Positions 28,467 to 38,508 of a stretch of 64,000 nt of DNA are shown in pieces. A program made the translations under genes and the position numbers. This DNA is from Moraxella oblonga NBRC 102422 (GTDB taxonomy: Bacteria > Pseudomonadota > Gammaproteobacteria > Pseudomonadales > Moraxellaceae), in NCBI RefSeq assembly GCF_001598275.1, contig NZ_BCYQ01000013.1:1-64000 (forward strand), given 5' to 3'. Below the pieces are notes generated by a model. That model made no database searches. It was not told the origin of the DNA and was given only the letters and a program-made list of their open reading frames with translations. The first letter of the stretch is position 1, and the number at the start of each line of letters is the position of its first letter.

Positions 28467-30521
28467 ATGACAGCCAAACGCCAAATTCTTGTTACCAACG
28501 CCCTACCCTACGCCAACGGCCCAATCCATATGGGACATCTACTAGGCTACATCCAAGCCGACATTTGGGTGCGTGCCATGCGGTCGGCAGGTCATGACGT
28601 GATTTATGTCTGTGCTGATGATGCACATGGCACAGCGATTATGTTACGAGCCGAAGCAAATGGCATTAGCCCAGAAGAGCAAATCAAAAACGTCCAAGTA
28701 GAACATGAACGTGATTTTGCAGGCTTTAACGTTGCCTTTGACTATTATGACAGCACACATTCGGACACCAATCGCAAACGCTCCGAAGAGATTTATCTTG
28801 CCAATGAAAAAGCCGGCAACATCAGCATTCGCCCTGTTACCCAGCTTTTTGACCCCCAAAAACAAATGTTCTTATCCGACCGTTTTATCAAAGGTACTTG
28901 CCCTACATGCAAAACGGACGACCAGTATGGGGACGCTTGTGAAAAATGTGGTACAACCTACAACGCCACCGATTTATTAAATCCACGCTCCACCCTAAGC
29001 GGAGCAACCCCCACCCTAAAAGAATCCGACCATTATTTTTTCAATTTGCCAAACTTCACTAAATTTTTGCAAACATGGACAAGAGACGAGGGACGACTAC
29101 CCACCTCCATCGCCAACAAACTTGATGAATGGTTTGAAGCTGGCTTATCTGATTGGGACATTAGCCGTGATAAACCTTATTTTGGTTTTAAAATTCCCAA
29201 TACCCAAGACAAATATTTTTATGTTTGGGTAGATGCCCCAATTGGCTATATGGCAAGTTTTGAAAATTACATCAAAGCCCACCGCCCTGATATTACTTTT
29301 GAAGATTATTGGAAAAAAGATTCTGATAAAGAAGTGTATCATTTTATCGGCAAAGACATTGTTTATTTCCATGCCCTATTTTGGCCTGCCATGTTACATG
29401 GGGCGAATTATCGCACGCCCACCTCATTATTCGTCAATGGCTTTTTGACCGTCAATGGCGAAAAAATGAGTAAATCTCGTGGCACATTCATCAAAGCCGA
29501 AACTTATTTAAAACATCTGAACCCTGAATATTTGCGTTATTATTTTGCCTCCAAATTATCTGATAAAGTAGAAGATTCAGATTTAAACCTTGATGATTTT
29601 GTGTTAAAAGTCAATTCGGATTTGGTGGGTAAAGTTGTCAATATCGCCAGTCGCTGTGCCAAATTTATCAACACCCAATTTAACAACAAACTTTCTGATA
29701 CTTGTACAGAAAGCGATTTGGTCAATAGCTTTATTGCCAAAGGTGATGAAATTATCAAATATTATGAAAATCGTGAATTTAGCACCGCCATTCGTGAGAT
29801 TATGGCACTTGCCGACATTGCCAACCAATATATTGATGAGAAAAAACCTTGGGCATTGGCAAAAGAAAATCCAAACAGTACCGATGTCCAAGACATTTGT
29901 TCGGTAGGGTTAAACCTATTTCACAAAATCATGATTTATTTATCACCTGTATTACCAACATTGGCAAAAGAGTCCAAAGCATTTTTAAATGTTGAAAGTT
30001 TGGATTTTCATGCTCGTTTTGATGTTTTGACACATTCCATTCATGAATTTATACCACTCATGCAACGAGTTGACCCAAAAAAAGTACAGGCGATGGTTGA
30101 TGATTCCAAAGAAGATTTACAAACTGCCCAAACCAACCAACAATCTAATAAAAAGACCAGTAAAAAAGAGAGTAAACCTGTGGAAACCAACAACGAATTT
30201 ATCGGCATTGATGATTTTGCCAAAGTCCAAATGAAAGTCGCCAAAGTCCTAGAATGTAATAAAGTTGAGGGGGCGGATAAATTACTTCAATTCACCCTTG
30301 ATGTGGGCGAAGAAAAAACTCGTAATGTATTTAGTGGTATTGCTAAGTTTTATACACCCGAAGAACTGCAAGGCAAAACCGTCATTTGCGTTACCAACCT
30401 TGCACCCCGCAAGATGAAATTTGGCATCAGCGAAGGCATGATTTTATCCGCCGAAAAAGACGGGCAACTTACCGTTGTGTTACTGCCTGATAGCATGGTA
30501 GCTGGGGCGACTTTGGCTTAA
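28467..30521 (+). CDS. metG: Methionyl-tRNA synthetase with C-terminal tRNA-binding domain
   Basis: A 684-residue class I synthetase of the long form. The HIGH-like motif is in YANGPIHMGHLLGY (about 13-26) and a zinc knuckle is at CPTCKTDDQYGDACEKC (about 146-162). The KMSKS loop is GEKMSKSRG and the C-terminal EMAPII/Trbp111 domain begins DDFAKVQMKVAKV (about 585 to the end). A Lys/Gln/Asn-rich linker (about 545-580) joins them. It charges initiator and elongator tRNA-Met. TATAAT (28414-28419) may be its -10. A terminator follows. Confidence 0.97.
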   Translation: MTAKRQILVTNALPYANGPIHMGHLLGYIQADIWVRAMRSAGHDVIYVCADDAHGTAIMLRAEANGISPEEQIKNVQVEHERDFAGFNVAFDYYDSTHSDTNRKRSEEIYLANEKAGNISIRPVTQLFDPQKQMFLSDRFIKGTCPTCKTDDQYGDACEKCGTTYNATDLLNPRSTLSGATPTLKESDHYFFNLPNFTKFLQTWTRDEGRLPTSIANKLDEWFEAGLSDWDISRDKPYFGFKIPNTQDKYFYVWVDAPIGYMASFENYIKAHRPDITFEDYWKKDSDKEVYHFIGKDIVYFHALFWPAMLHGANYRTPTSLFVNGFLTVNGEKMSKSRGTFIKAETYLKHLNPEYLRYYFASKLSDKVEDSDLNLDDFVLKVNSDLVGKVVNIASRCAKFINTQFNNKLSDTCTESDLVNSFIAKGDEIIKYYENREFSTAIREIMALADIANQYIDEKKPWALAKENPNSTDVQDICSVGLNLFHKIMIYLSPVLPTLAKESKAFLNVESLDFHARFDVLTHSIHEFIPLMQRVDPKKVQAMVDDSKEDLQTAQTNQQSNKKTSKKESKPVETNNEFIGIDDFAKVQMKVAKVLECNKVEGADKLLQFTLDVGEEKTRNVFSGIAKFYTPEELQGKTVICVTNLAPRKMKFGISEGMILSAEKDGQLTVVLLPDSMVAGATLA

Positions 30522-30534
30522 ATTAAAGCATTGA

Positions 30535-30564
30535 AAATTGCCACTATTTTTGTAGTGGCAATTT
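30535..30564 (+). terminator. Terminator after metG
   Basis: Perfect stem AAATTGCCACTA / TAGTGGCAATTT with a T-rich loop. Confidence 0.88.
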
Positions 30565-30585
30565 AATGGTAAAAATGGAATAAAC

Positions 30586-31620
30586 ATGTTAAAAAATATT
30601 GCCGTTCTCATTGATGCAGACAATGTCAGCAGTCAAAAAATTGATTGGATTTTTAATAAAATTGGCACACTTGGTACAATCGCTGTCAAACGTATTTACG
30701 GCGATTTTACCAAACCGAATTTATCATCTTGGGAAGATGCTATTTTAAAATACGCCATTGAGAAAAAACACCAAACCAGTTATAGTACAGGTAAAAATTC
30801 CAGCGACCTTGCTCTTGCCATTGATGCGATTGATTTATGGCATACAGATAGATATGATGGTTTTTGTATTGTTTCATCGGACAGTGATTTTATTGGCTTG
30901 GCATTACGCCTCAGACAGAGTAATATTCAAGTCTTTGGTTTTGGGGAAAACAAAACCATTAAAGAGTTTACTATTGCTTGTGATAAATTTTTTGAAATTC
31001 CAAGCGAACAGAATAATGGCAGTATTACCACCAAAGCAACCAAAGAAAATAAATCCAATCAAGCCAACACCCAGTCAAACACTAAGAAAAAAGCTGATTT
31101 AAATCCCAACGATAAAACACAAGAGTTATCAAAACCAAAATTAACAAGCGAACAATTAAAAAAACAGACGATTCTCATTAACGCCATAAAAGATAGTATT
31201 GCTAAGAATATTAACAAAATAAATGGATATTCAGAATTTAAAAAAGTTACACAATATTTGAATACAAAGTACCCAACGATAAAAGCTAGTAATTATGGTT
31301 ATGCCGAATGGCATTCATTGCTCAATCAATTGGATTTTTTTGAAATAAAAACTGTTTATGAAGTTTTATGTATACGAATTAGAACCCCCTATATCGCACC
31401 AATAAAGCAATCAAAACCCCCAATCAAATACATAACAAAACCCTTAAAGTATAAAATAATGCTCATGATTGATAAAGCTCCCATTAAAGATAAGTATGGC
31501 TATACTGATTTGAATTACATTGAAGAACAGCTTAAAATTATGAGCATCAATATTGAAGATTATCATTGTAAAGACATCAAATCTTTTTTAAGAAAAGTGG
31601 GTTGTATTTTAAAAGATTAA
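30586..31620 (+). CDS. NYN-domain RNase-like protein with C-terminal OST-HTH/LOTUS-type domains
   Basis: A 344-residue protein. Residues 1-145 form a NYN (PIN-like, DUF88/LabA) domain. Acidic positions are visible in VLIDADNVSS, SSDLALAIDAIDLW and CIVSSDSDFIGLALRLR, the usual metal-binding Asp set. A Lys/Asn/Gln-rich linker (about 150-195) follows. Two segments resemble OST-HTH/LOTUS modules (about 200-265: INGYSEFKKV, NYGYAEWHSLLNQL; and about 285-344). NYN-LOTUS proteins are thought to act on RNA; the target here is unknown. It starts 65 nt after metG but beyond its terminator. Confidence 0.8.
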   Translation: MLKNIAVLIDADNVSSQKIDWIFNKIGTLGTIAVKRIYGDFTKPNLSSWEDAILKYAIEKKHQTSYSTGKNSSDLALAIDAIDLWHTDRYDGFCIVSSDSDFIGLALRLRQSNIQVFGFGENKTIKEFTIACDKFFEIPSEQNNGSITTKATKENKSNQANTQSNTKKKADLNPNDKTQELSKPKLTSEQLKKQTILINAIKDSIAKNINKINGYSEFKKVTQYLNTKYPTIKASNYGYAEWHSLLNQLDFFEIKTVYEVLCIRIRTPYIAPIKQSKPPIKYITKPLKYKIMLMIDKAPIKDKYGYTDLNYIEEQLKIMSINIEDYHCKDIKSFLRKVGCILKD

Positions 31621-31749
31621 TTTTTAGTCAATGAAGTTAATTTTTAACAAAACCCATTACTCTGAGTTTATCAAATCATCTTAAATAGACATATACACAG
31701 AGTAAAAGTCCAGTCCGACCACTCCCTAACTTTTTACGCGAGAAACTTT

Positions 31750-32418
31750 ATGAAAAAATTACTTTGCTTAACCGCACTTCTTGCCAGCACTGCCCACGCT
31801 GACACTTTGTATGGACTTTATGTAGACGCAAATTATTGGCACGCTAGCAACGAAACCACCCAAAACAACACCAACACCAAGCACAAGGACGGTGGGCAAC
31901 TCATGGTGTCGGCAAGCCTAGAACATGGTGTGCCTTTCGTCCCCAACGCTCGTGTTCACCATGTTAGCCTTGACAGTACCGAAAAAACCACCGACATCAA
32001 ACACGACCTATCTAGCACCGATGTTATCGCCTATTATGAATTGCTAGACAACATGGTAAACCTAGACGTAGGTTTGGGGGCAAAAATTTTGGAAGGTGAA
32101 ATTGAGGGCAAAAACACAGATAGTACCACCGATTTATCAAAAACTTTGCCCATGGCGTATGTGAGTGCAGGGGTCAAACTACCCCTGACAGGTCTGTCCG
32201 CCAAAGCCGAAGTTGGCGTGGCTCACAACAACAAATACAAAGCCACCGATGCCCAAGCCGAAATCAAATACAACTTTATTGATAAAGCATTTATTGATGT
32301 TGGTGGCAAATTGGGCTATCGCATGATAAATATTGAAGCAGATAAATTATTAAAAGATGATAGTGATTATAAAAATGAATTTAAAGGTCCTTATGCTGGA
32401 TTAGAAATTCATTTTTAA
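31750..32418 (+). CDS. Outer-membrane beta-barrel protein (TIGR04219-like)
   Basis: A 222-residue protein. The signal peptide MKKLLCLTALLASTAHA (cleavage after AHA) is followed by LYGLYVDANYW, the opening strand pattern of the small barrel family. Alternating strands follow, and the protein ends GLEIHF with the C-terminal Phe needed for Bam-dependent insertion. The function is unknown. It has its own strong terminator. Confidence 0.82.
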   Translation: MKKLLCLTALLASTAHADTLYGLYVDANYWHASNETTQNNTNTKHKDGGQLMVSASLEHGVPFVPNARVHHVSLDSTEKTTDIKHDLSSTDVIAYYELLDNMVNLDVGLGAKILEGEIEGKNTDSTTDLSKTLPMAYVSAGVKLPLTGLSAKAEVGVAHNNKYKATDAQAEIKYNFIDKAFIDVGGKLGYRMINIEADKLLKDDSDYKNEFKGPYAGLEIHF

Positions 32419-32427
32419 TGATGTTTT

Positions 32428-32459
32428 AAAAAGCCCAAAATACGGTTTTTGGGCTTTTT
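32428..32459. terminator. Terminator between convergent genes 31750 and 32458
   Basis: Stem AAAAAGCCCAAAA / TTTTTGGGCTTTTT with a 5-nt loop, usable from both strands. Confidence 0.9.
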
Positions 32460-32955
32460 ATTTGCCCGTATATTCGCACGTTGGCAAATGCAGTCCAATG
32501 TCTTTAATATCAGGGGTGGTACAAGACCAATCAATATAACTATCTTGGTGAATGGTGGGGGTAAAAATCAGCGTCCCTTTACTTTGGGCATTATCAATGT
32601 GAATGGTAACAACGGAATGATTGTCTAATTTGACTGATTTAATTTTACTGCTCGGTGTCCAATTGGGTGGCAAATTCAAATCCACCAATGATTTGGGTAA
32701 TTCTCCCCTATCAAATAAATAATGTTGCATATCCATTCTGATTTGCTCAAAACCAGCTTTTGCCAGTTGAATGCTTTCGTGGTCAAAGGCGATTTGTTTG
32801 ATTTGTGCCATTTTTTCTTCGTTTTTGGCATTTAATTCTTGCTCAATATGATTAATGGCTTGTTTTTCGGCTTGACCGCTAAATAAATAAATGAATAAGC
32901 CTATTAATATTATTAACAGCACAATGATAATGCTAAGTAAGGTATTGGTTTTCAT
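32458..32955 (-). CDS. Membrane-anchored protein with pilin-like C-terminal domain
   Basis: A 165-residue protein with one N-terminal membrane helix (LLSIIIVLLIILIGLFIYLF). A predicted amphipathic helix rich in Glu and Lys (about 33-65) is followed by a beta domain whose end reads GTLIFTP, then YIDWSCTTPDI and LPTCEY. A WxC near the end plus LPxxC is the disulphide pattern of type IV pilin globular domains. The N-terminus lacks the prepilin peptidase site and FTLIE motif, so it is not an ordinary pilin. It may be a pilin-fold accessory protein (inference). Confidence 0.6.
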   Translation of the reverse strand: MKTNTLLSIIIVLLIILIGLFIYLFSGQAEKQAINHIEQELNAKNEEKMAQIKQIAFDHESIQLAKAGFEQIRMDMQHYLFDRGELPKSLVDLNLPPNWTPSSKIKSVKLDNHSVVTIHIDNAQSKGTLIFTPTIHQDSYIDWSCTTPDIKDIGLHLPTCEYTGK

Positions 32956-33033
32956 CAGTTTTCCAAATTATATAATACCTTATTATAGATAAAATTACCT
33001 CACATCGTCAAATGTTATTACAATAATTTTTCT

Positions 33034-33849
33034 ATGAATACCATCAATAACCCCATTCGCCACACAGCCCCCATTCCGCCCAATATGACAGGGCGAGTGG
33101 CGGACATTGAGCGTGATATTGTCAAAATTCTTAATGATGAGATATTGGCAAATTATTCTTTGACAGATAAACAGTTTTCTGACTTTATTGAGCAGTTGCC
33201 AATTATTGAATATAGAGAAAGTGAATTTGCTTTTGTGATTAAATGCTTAATGATTGTTGCTGTTGGAGTGCTATTTGGGTATTGGGCGATATTAAGTTTA
33301 TTAAATATTTCCACCAATTTTATTTTTGCCATTACCGCTTGTTTTTGTGCTTATATTTGCGTGCGAGTGCTATTTTCTGAAATGCCCAGACAATTTAACC
33401 TTTATCATCACCGTGAACATTGTATTATTGATAATTGTCAATTAAAGGTAAGAAAAAAAGATTGGTTGGGTTATTTTGATGTTGATTTGACTATTATTGA
33501 CTTTAAAGACATTTATCATATTGCTTGTGAGCCTGTAAAATCTGGCAGGAGTTTTTATTATGCAATCAATGTTTATTATCTGACATATAGTGATGATGAA
33601 ATGTTTTATCGGAAAAATGTTATTGAGTTGTATGCTTATGCGTATTTTAAAGAAAAGGTTATCAATAAAGCCATTAGACTAAAATATTTGGTAGATGATT
33701 ATCATCAACATTTTGGCAAAGCAAAAATGCCTAAAATCATCTATGTCAAGCAACTTTCTTTTGAAGAATTTGCCAAACAAAATAAGAATTATCAAGATGA
33801 TTGGGATAAGGACGAATGGAGTAAAGATGATTGGAAAGATAATTGGTAA
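33034..33849 (+). CDS. Membrane protein of unknown function with a Trp/Asp/Lys repeat tail
   Basis: A 271-residue protein with two membrane helices at about 70-112 (VIKCLMIVAVGVLFGYWAIL and IFAITACFCAYICVRVLF) and a cytoplasmic C-terminal region. It ends in a short repeat of D-D/E-W units (DDWDKDEWSKDDWKDNW). No family is recognised. An imperfect hairpin at about 33866-33901 may terminate it and convergent gcvP. Confidence 0.65.
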   Translation: MNTINNPIRHTAPIPPNMTGRVADIERDIVKILNDEILANYSLTDKQFSDFIEQLPIIEYRESEFAFVIKCLMIVAVGVLFGYWAILSLLNISTNFIFAITACFCAYICVRVLFSEMPRQFNLYHHREHCIIDNCQLKVRKKDWLGYFDVDLTIIDFKDIYHIACEPVKSGRSFYYAINVYYLTYSDDEMFYRKNVIELYAYAYFKEKVINKAIRLKYLVDDYHQHFGKAKMPKIIYVKQLSFEEFAKQNKNYQDDWDKDEWSKDDWKDNW

Positions 33850-33929
33850 TGGTAAAATGCCAACAAAAAACACCACCCAATTTTCATTGAGTGGTATTTT
33901 TCATCTCAAACTACAAATAACCCAAAAGA

Positions 33930-36776
33930 TTATTCATAATTCTCAATAGAAGGACAAGAACAAATCAAATTCTTATCGCCATAGACATCGTCCACACGCC
34001 CCACGCTTGGCCAAAACTTATGAGCCTTGACATAAGGCAGGGGGAATGCCCCGACTTCACGGCTATACGGTCTGTCCCATTCGCCCACGATAACAGCTTG
34101 GGTATGCGGTGCATTGACCAGCGGGTTATTGTCAGCAGTCCAACCCTCTGCCCCTGCCTTGACTTTCAACGCCTCTTGTTTGATTTGTTTTAGGGCAGAG
34201 ATAAAGCGGTCAAGCTCATCAATGCTCTCAGACTCTGTCGGCTCAATCATCAGCGTACCAGCCACAGGGAAACTCATTGTCGGTGCGTGGAAACCATAAT
34301 CCATCAAACGCTTGGCAATGTCGGTCTCAGTAATGCCTGTTTCTTCTTTTAGGGGGCGAATGTCAATGATACATTCGTGTGCCACGCGTCCGTTTTTGCC
34401 TGTATAAAGCACAGGATAGTCGTCTGACAGCGATTTGGCGACATAGTTGGCGTTCAGTAGGGCTTGTTTGGTCGCTGATAATAGCCCATCACGCCCCATC
34501 ATTGTGATGTACATCCACGAGATGGGCAAAATGCTTGCTGAGCCATAAGGGGCAGATGATACTGCACCTTGACCAGATTGGGCATTAAATACAGGATTGA
34601 CCGTATGGCTTGCAATGAATGGAGCAAGGTGTGATTTTAGTCCAATGGGTCCCATACCCGGACCGCCACCGCCGTGTGGAATACAGAATGTTTTGTGCAA
34701 ATTCATATGCAAAACATCCGCCCCCACATCGGCAGGACGCATTAGGGCGACTTGGGCGTTCATATTGGCACCGTCCATATACACCTGTCCACCGTGTTTG
34801 TGGATAAGGTCGCAAATGTCTCTGATACCTTCTTCAAACACACCGTGCGTGGACGGATAAGTAATCATCAACGCCCCAAGTTTATCGCTATGCTGTTCAC
34901 ATTTGGCTTTTAAATCGTCAATGTCCACATTGCCATAGTCATCGGTAGCAACCACCACAACTTGCATTCCCATCATTTGAGCGGTGGCAGGGTTGGTACC
35001 GTGTGCCGAGCGAGGGATTAGGCAGACCGTGCGGTCATTGTCATTATGGCTTTCGTGATAACGGCGAATGGCAAGAAGCCCTGCGTATTCACCGCTTGCC
35101 CCAGAGTTGGGTTGCATACTGATTTCATCAAAGCCTGTGATTGCCTTTAACTGCTCTTGTAGGCTTTCAATCATCTGGATATAACCTTTGGTGTCTTCAC
35201 TTGGGGCAAATGGGTGAACATTTGCAAACTCGTTCCAAGTAATCGGAAGCATTTCGCTGGTGGCGTTTAGCTTCATTGTACAAGAACCCAAAGAAATCAT
35301 TGAACGGTTCATCGCCAAGTCTTTGTCTTCCAAAGATTTTAAATAGCGAAGCATTTGATGTTCGGTGTGATAGCTGTTAAAAGTGGGGTGGGTCAAAAAC
35401 TCATCGGTGCGATTTAAGTCGCCCAAAATATTTTCTACCTTATCCAAATTGCCAGTTACCCCAAAGATTGCACAAAGCTCGTTAAACTCTACTTCATCGG
35501 TCAGCTCGTGGAAAGATACGCCCACGAGATTATCTTTATAAAATAGGTTATAACCTTTTGATTTTGCTGATTTTACCAATTCATCGGCTTTATCGGTTTT
35601 AAGCGTTACCGTGTCAAAAAATACATCGCTTACCACCTGATAATCGCCTTTGACGGCATTATAAAACGCCACCGCCAAAGCGTGAATACGACTGGCAATA
35701 CGCTTTAAGCCTGTCGCTCCGTGATAGACGGCATACATACCTGCTAGGTTGGCAAGTAGCACTTGTGAAGTACAAATGTTAGAATTTGCCTTTTCACGGC
35801 GAATATGCTGTTCACGAGTTTGTAGTGCCATTCTAAGAGCGGTGTTGCCTTGTGCATCTTTGGATACGCCAATGATACGACCGGGGGCTTGGCGTTTGTC
35901 CTTGTCTTTAAAGGCAAAGTAGGCTGCGTGCGGTCCGCCAAAGCCCATCGGAATGCCAAAACGCTGGGTGCTACCAAGTGCAATGTCCGCTCCCATATCG
36001 GCAGGGGATTTCAGTAGCACAAGGCTCATAATGTCCGCCCCGACAATGGCATACGCTCCTTTGGCTTTGACGGCAGAGATGGCATTGGTCAAGTCGGCAA
36101 CATCGCCATCTTTACCGACATATTGAAAATACGCCCCAAAATAGTCGCCAGTTTTGGCGGTCTCAAAGTTGCCCACCACCACCTCAAAGCCAAAATATTT
36201 GGCACGAGTGTGAATCACATCAAGGGTTTGTGGATAGGTGCGTGCGTCCACAAAAAAGGCATTGGACTTAGATTTACTGCACCGCTGTGCCATTGCCATT
36301 GCCTCAGCTGCTGCTGTGCCCTCGTCCAGTAGGCTTGCCCCTGCTAGGTCCATACCCGTTAGGTCAATGCACACTTGTTGGAAGTTTAACAAGGCTTCCA
36401 AACGCCCTTGGGCAATCTCGGCTTGATAAGGGGTGTAGGCGGTGTACCAACCGGGGTTTTCTAGCACATTTCGCTGGATAACGGCAGGCAGTCTGGCAGG
36501 ACTGTATCCTTGACCGATATAGCTTTTGGCAACGGTGATGTTGTCCGCCATTTGACGAAGTTTGGCAAGGGCGTTATGCTCACTCATCGCAAGGGGCAAA
36601 TCAAGGGCTTTATTTAAACGCACCGATGACGGCACCACGCTGTCCACAAACTCATCAAGGCTATTTGCCCCAACGGTTTTTAGCATTTTGTCTTGGGCGG
36701 ATTGGTCATTGCCTAGATGACGGTGTACGAAAGCATTTTCGTAAAATAGGTCGGAAAAGGTATTAAAACTCATCAT
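33930..36776 (-). CDS. gcvP: Glycine dehydrogenase (decarboxylating), P-protein
   Basis: A 948-residue full-length fused P-protein. The PLP lysine lies in [18 protein letters not shown] (about residue 700) and N-terminal family motifs such as [16 protein letters not shown] and [12 protein letters not shown] are present. It decarboxylates glycine and passes the aminomethyl group to lipoyl-GcvH. AAGGA precedes ATG 36776 (a second ATG follows directly). It is last in the gcv cluster, separated from gcvH by an unrelated gene and two palindromes. Confidence 0.97.
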   Translation of the reverse strand: MMSFNTFSDLFYENAFVHRHLGNDQSAQDKMLKTVGANSLDEFVDSVVPSSVRLNKALDLPLAMSEHNALAKLRQMADNITVAKSYIGQGYSPARLPAVIQRNVLENPGWYTAYTPYQAEIAQGRLEALLNFQQVCIDLTGMDLAGASLLDEGTAAAEAMAMAQRCSKSKSNAFFVDARTYPQTLDVIHTRAKYFGFEVVVGNFETAKTGDYFGAYFQYVGKDGDVADLTNAISAVKAKGAYAIVGADIMSLVLLKSPADMGADIALGSTQRFGIPMGFGGPHAAYFAFKDKDKRQAPGRIIGVSKDAQGNTALRMALQTREQHIRREKANSNICTSQVLLANLAGMYAVYHGATGLKRIASRIHALAVAFYNAVKGDYQVVSDVFFDTVTLKTDKADELVKSAKSKGYNLFYKDNLVGVSFHELTDEVEFNELCAIFGVTGNLDKVENILGDLNRTDEFLTHPTFNSYHTEHQMLRYLKSLEDKDLAMNRSMISLGSCTMKLNATSEMLPITWNEFANVHPFAPSEDTKGYIQMIESLQEQLKAITGFDEISMQPNSGASGEYAGLLAIRRYHESHNDNDRTVCLIPRSAHGTNPATAQMMGMQVVVVATDDYGNVDIDDLKAKCEQHSDKLGALMITYPSTHGVFEEGIRDICDLIHKHGGQVYMDGANMNAQVALMRPADVGADVLHMNLHKTFCIPHGGGGPGMGPIGLKSHLAPFIASHTVNPVFNAQSGQGAVSSAPYGSASILPISWMYITMMGRDGLLSATKQALLNANYVAKSLSDDYPVLYTGKNGRVAHECIIDIRPLKEETGITETDIAKRLMDYGFHAPTMSFPVAGTLMIEPTESESIDELDRFISALKQIKQEALKVKAGAEGWTADNNPLVNAPHTQAVIVGEWDRPYSREVGAFPLPYVKAHKFWPSVGRVDDVYGDKNLICSCPSIENYE

Positions 36777-36869
36777 TTATCCTTAATAGGTTGAGATTAA
36801 AAAATTTAATTAAAAATAGTACAGTTAAAATACGATTTTGAATTAAATTTTAATTAAGTTTTGGGGTGA

Positions 36870-36886
36870 GGTGCGTATTACGCACC
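36870..36886. repeat. Dispersed 17-bp palindrome (GGTGCGTATTACGCACC)
   Basis: A perfect odd palindrome between gene 36944 and gcvP. It pairs with an almost identical copy 22 nt further on, so the two together could also fold as one long structure. Confidence 0.75.
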
Positions 36887-36907
36887 AATTTAAAAATTAT
36901 CCAAAAC

Positions 36908-36924
36908 GGTGCGTAATACGCACC
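36908..36924. repeat. Dispersed 17-bp palindrome (GGTGCGTAATACGCACC)
   Basis: The reverse complement of the copy at 36870-36886. It lies 20 nt after the stop of gene 36944. Other copies are at 44369-44385 and, degenerate, at 12198-12213. Confidence 0.75.
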
Positions 36925-36943
36925 TTACTTTCTAAAATGCCAA

Positions 36944-37576
36944 TCAATCAACTTCCCCATTCGCTACATCATCAAGAAATTCTTGGATATAAATACGAGC
37001 TTCTTGTTTGGTCATAAACTTATTTAAAAAATCAAGCAATGAGCCTTTATTTGTTATTTCTTCAAAATAAACTTCGTGGTCTGTACCAAATACGGTTGGA
37101 TTATCCGAGTTTATGTCATTGGTGCATATAAAATAATGGTCTGGATAACCATAGCTATAAATAAAGATTAAAAATTCTGGTGCTTTACCACCTGTAACTT
37201 CCAAGCATTGAGATAAATCAATGTCATCATCTAAAAAATCAGCAGACCATTCATTATAATCAGGTGTGTTGGGTGTTAAAGGGGTGAATAATTGAGTTTG
37301 CCAAAAAGCTTGTCCAACGGCTGTTTCGTCATCATCGGCGGAAACATAATATTGGTTAATGGCTTTATCAATAAATTGTTCTGTATTATTTAATAATGAT
37401 TGATTATTATCATAAAATTCATCATAAAAATCATAAAAAGGTTCTTCATCAGGTCTTTTAAAATGTAATACTTCTTTAAAAGTAATTTTCTGTAAATCAT
37501 CAATCAAATATTGTCCTGTGGTTTGGCTAATATCGCCACCCAACTTAGCAATACGATTTAAAATTTGTTGTTTCAT
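36944..37576 (-). CDS. SUKH/SMI1-KNR4-like protein (possible immunity or chaperone-type domain)
   Basis: A 210-residue acidic soluble protein. The C-terminal half (PEFLIFIYSYGYPDHYFICT, NPTVFGTDHEVYFEEI, GSLLDFLNKFM) resembles the SMI1/KNR4 (SUKH) fold found in many immunity proteins of polymorphic toxins. This is pattern recognition, not a search. It sits between gcvH and gcvP, although no role in glycine cleavage is expected. Dispersed palindromes lie on its 3' side. Confidence 0.6.
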   Translation of the reverse strand: MKQQILNRIAKLGGDISQTTGQYLIDDLQKITFKEVLHFKRPDEEPFYDFYDEFYDNNQSLLNNTEQFIDKAINQYYVSADDDETAVGQAFWQTQLFTPLTPNTPDYNEWSADFLDDDIDLSQCLEVTGGKAPEFLIFIYSYGYPDHYFICTNDINSDNPTVFGTDHEVYFEEITNKGSLLDFLNKFMTKQEARIYIQEFLDDVANGEVD

Positions 37577-37656
37577 AAAAGCCCTTTTATGATTATTAGA
37601 TGAAAAATAAAATCAAGCGTAAATTCATCAAAAAACTTACGCTTGTTTTTGTCAGA

Positions 37657-38037
37657 TTACAAACTGCTCTCGTACTCATCAGCCGTCATCAAGCTGTCAT
37701 AATCGGCAGGGTTGGCAGGCTTAATTTTAACAAACCACGCCTTGCCATAAGGGTCTTCATTGGCAAGCTCTGGGCTATCCACCAACTCCTCGTTGATTTC
37801 AACGATTTCGCCACCAATCGGAGCATAGACATCACTTGCGGCTTTAACGCTCTCAACGACCGCAATCTCTTCATCAGCAGAGACGGTGCGACCGACTTCT
37901 GGCAATTCCACAAAGACCACATCGCCAAGCAAATCTTGGGCGTGGTCAGTAATACCAACGGTGATGATACCGTCATCTTCTAGTTTTAGCCATTCGTGGC
38001 TGGCTACATATTTCAATTCGCTGGGAATGTTACTCAT
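37657..38037 (-). CDS. gcvH: Glycine cleavage system H protein
   Basis: A 126-residue lipoyl carrier. The lipoyl-lysine is in [15 protein letters not shown] (about residue 65), within the usual hybrid-motif fold, and [12 protein letters not shown] precedes it. It shuttles the aminomethyl group between GcvP and GcvT. Lipoylation depends on LipA, encoded at 58297. It begins 9 nt after the small membrane gene in the gcvT-led operon. Confidence 0.97.
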   Translation of the reverse strand: MSNIPSELKYVASHEWLKLEDDGIITVGITDHAQDLLGDVVFVELPEVGRTVSADEEIAVVESVKAASDVYAPIGGEIVEINEELVDSPELANEDPYGKAWFVKIKPANPADYDSLMTADEYESSL

Positions 38038-38046
38038 AAAAAACTC

Positions 38047-38505
38047 CTAATTTTGGGGTTTGGGGGTTAATAAAAAACTTAAACAACAACCAAATATAAA
38101 ATAAGAAATCCAAATAATTGAGTACATTATAATTATATGTTGATTATCTGAAATAAATCCAATAACAATACCTAATGTACCAATAGAACTTGACAATAAA
38201 TATAGGGTCTTTGGTATTTCAATCAATGTTTTGTCAATTGCTTTTTCAAGAAAAGGAAGGTTTTCATTCATATTTTTAAATATTCTATTAAATAGAGTTA
38301 ACAATCCTGCAATAACAATTACAGCAAAACAGGTAAACATAAACTCTTTTAATGTAAGATTATTTATTTTTGATAATATGAAATCTTCTAAGCCTTTCTC
38401 GTCTTGAAAAAAATTACTTATAAACACACTAATAAGAAAGAATATCGCAGATTGTACCAAACAAGTGAACAGTTCGCCTGCAATAAAGCTTACTTTATTT
38501 TTCAT
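38047..38505 (-). CDS. Small membrane protein of unknown function inside the gcv operon
   Basis: A 152-residue protein with four hydrophobic segments (LVQSAIFFLISVFISNFF, FTCFAVIVIAGLLTLF, LYLLSSSIGTLGIVIGFI and MYSIIWISYFIFGCCLSFLL). It lies 3 nt after gcvT and 9 nt before gcvH, so it is co-transcribed and under riboswitch control. The family is not recognised. It is A+T-richer than its neighbours, suggesting later insertion. Confidence 0.7.
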   Translation of the reverse strand: MKNKVSFIAGELFTCLVQSAIFFLISVFISNFFQDEKGLEDFILSKINNLTLKEFMFTCFAVIVIAGLLTLFNRIFKNMNENLPFLEKAIDKTLIEIPKTLYLLSSSIGTLGIVIGFISDNQHIIIMYSIIWISYFIFGCCLSFLLTPKPQN

Positions 38506-38508
38506 ATA

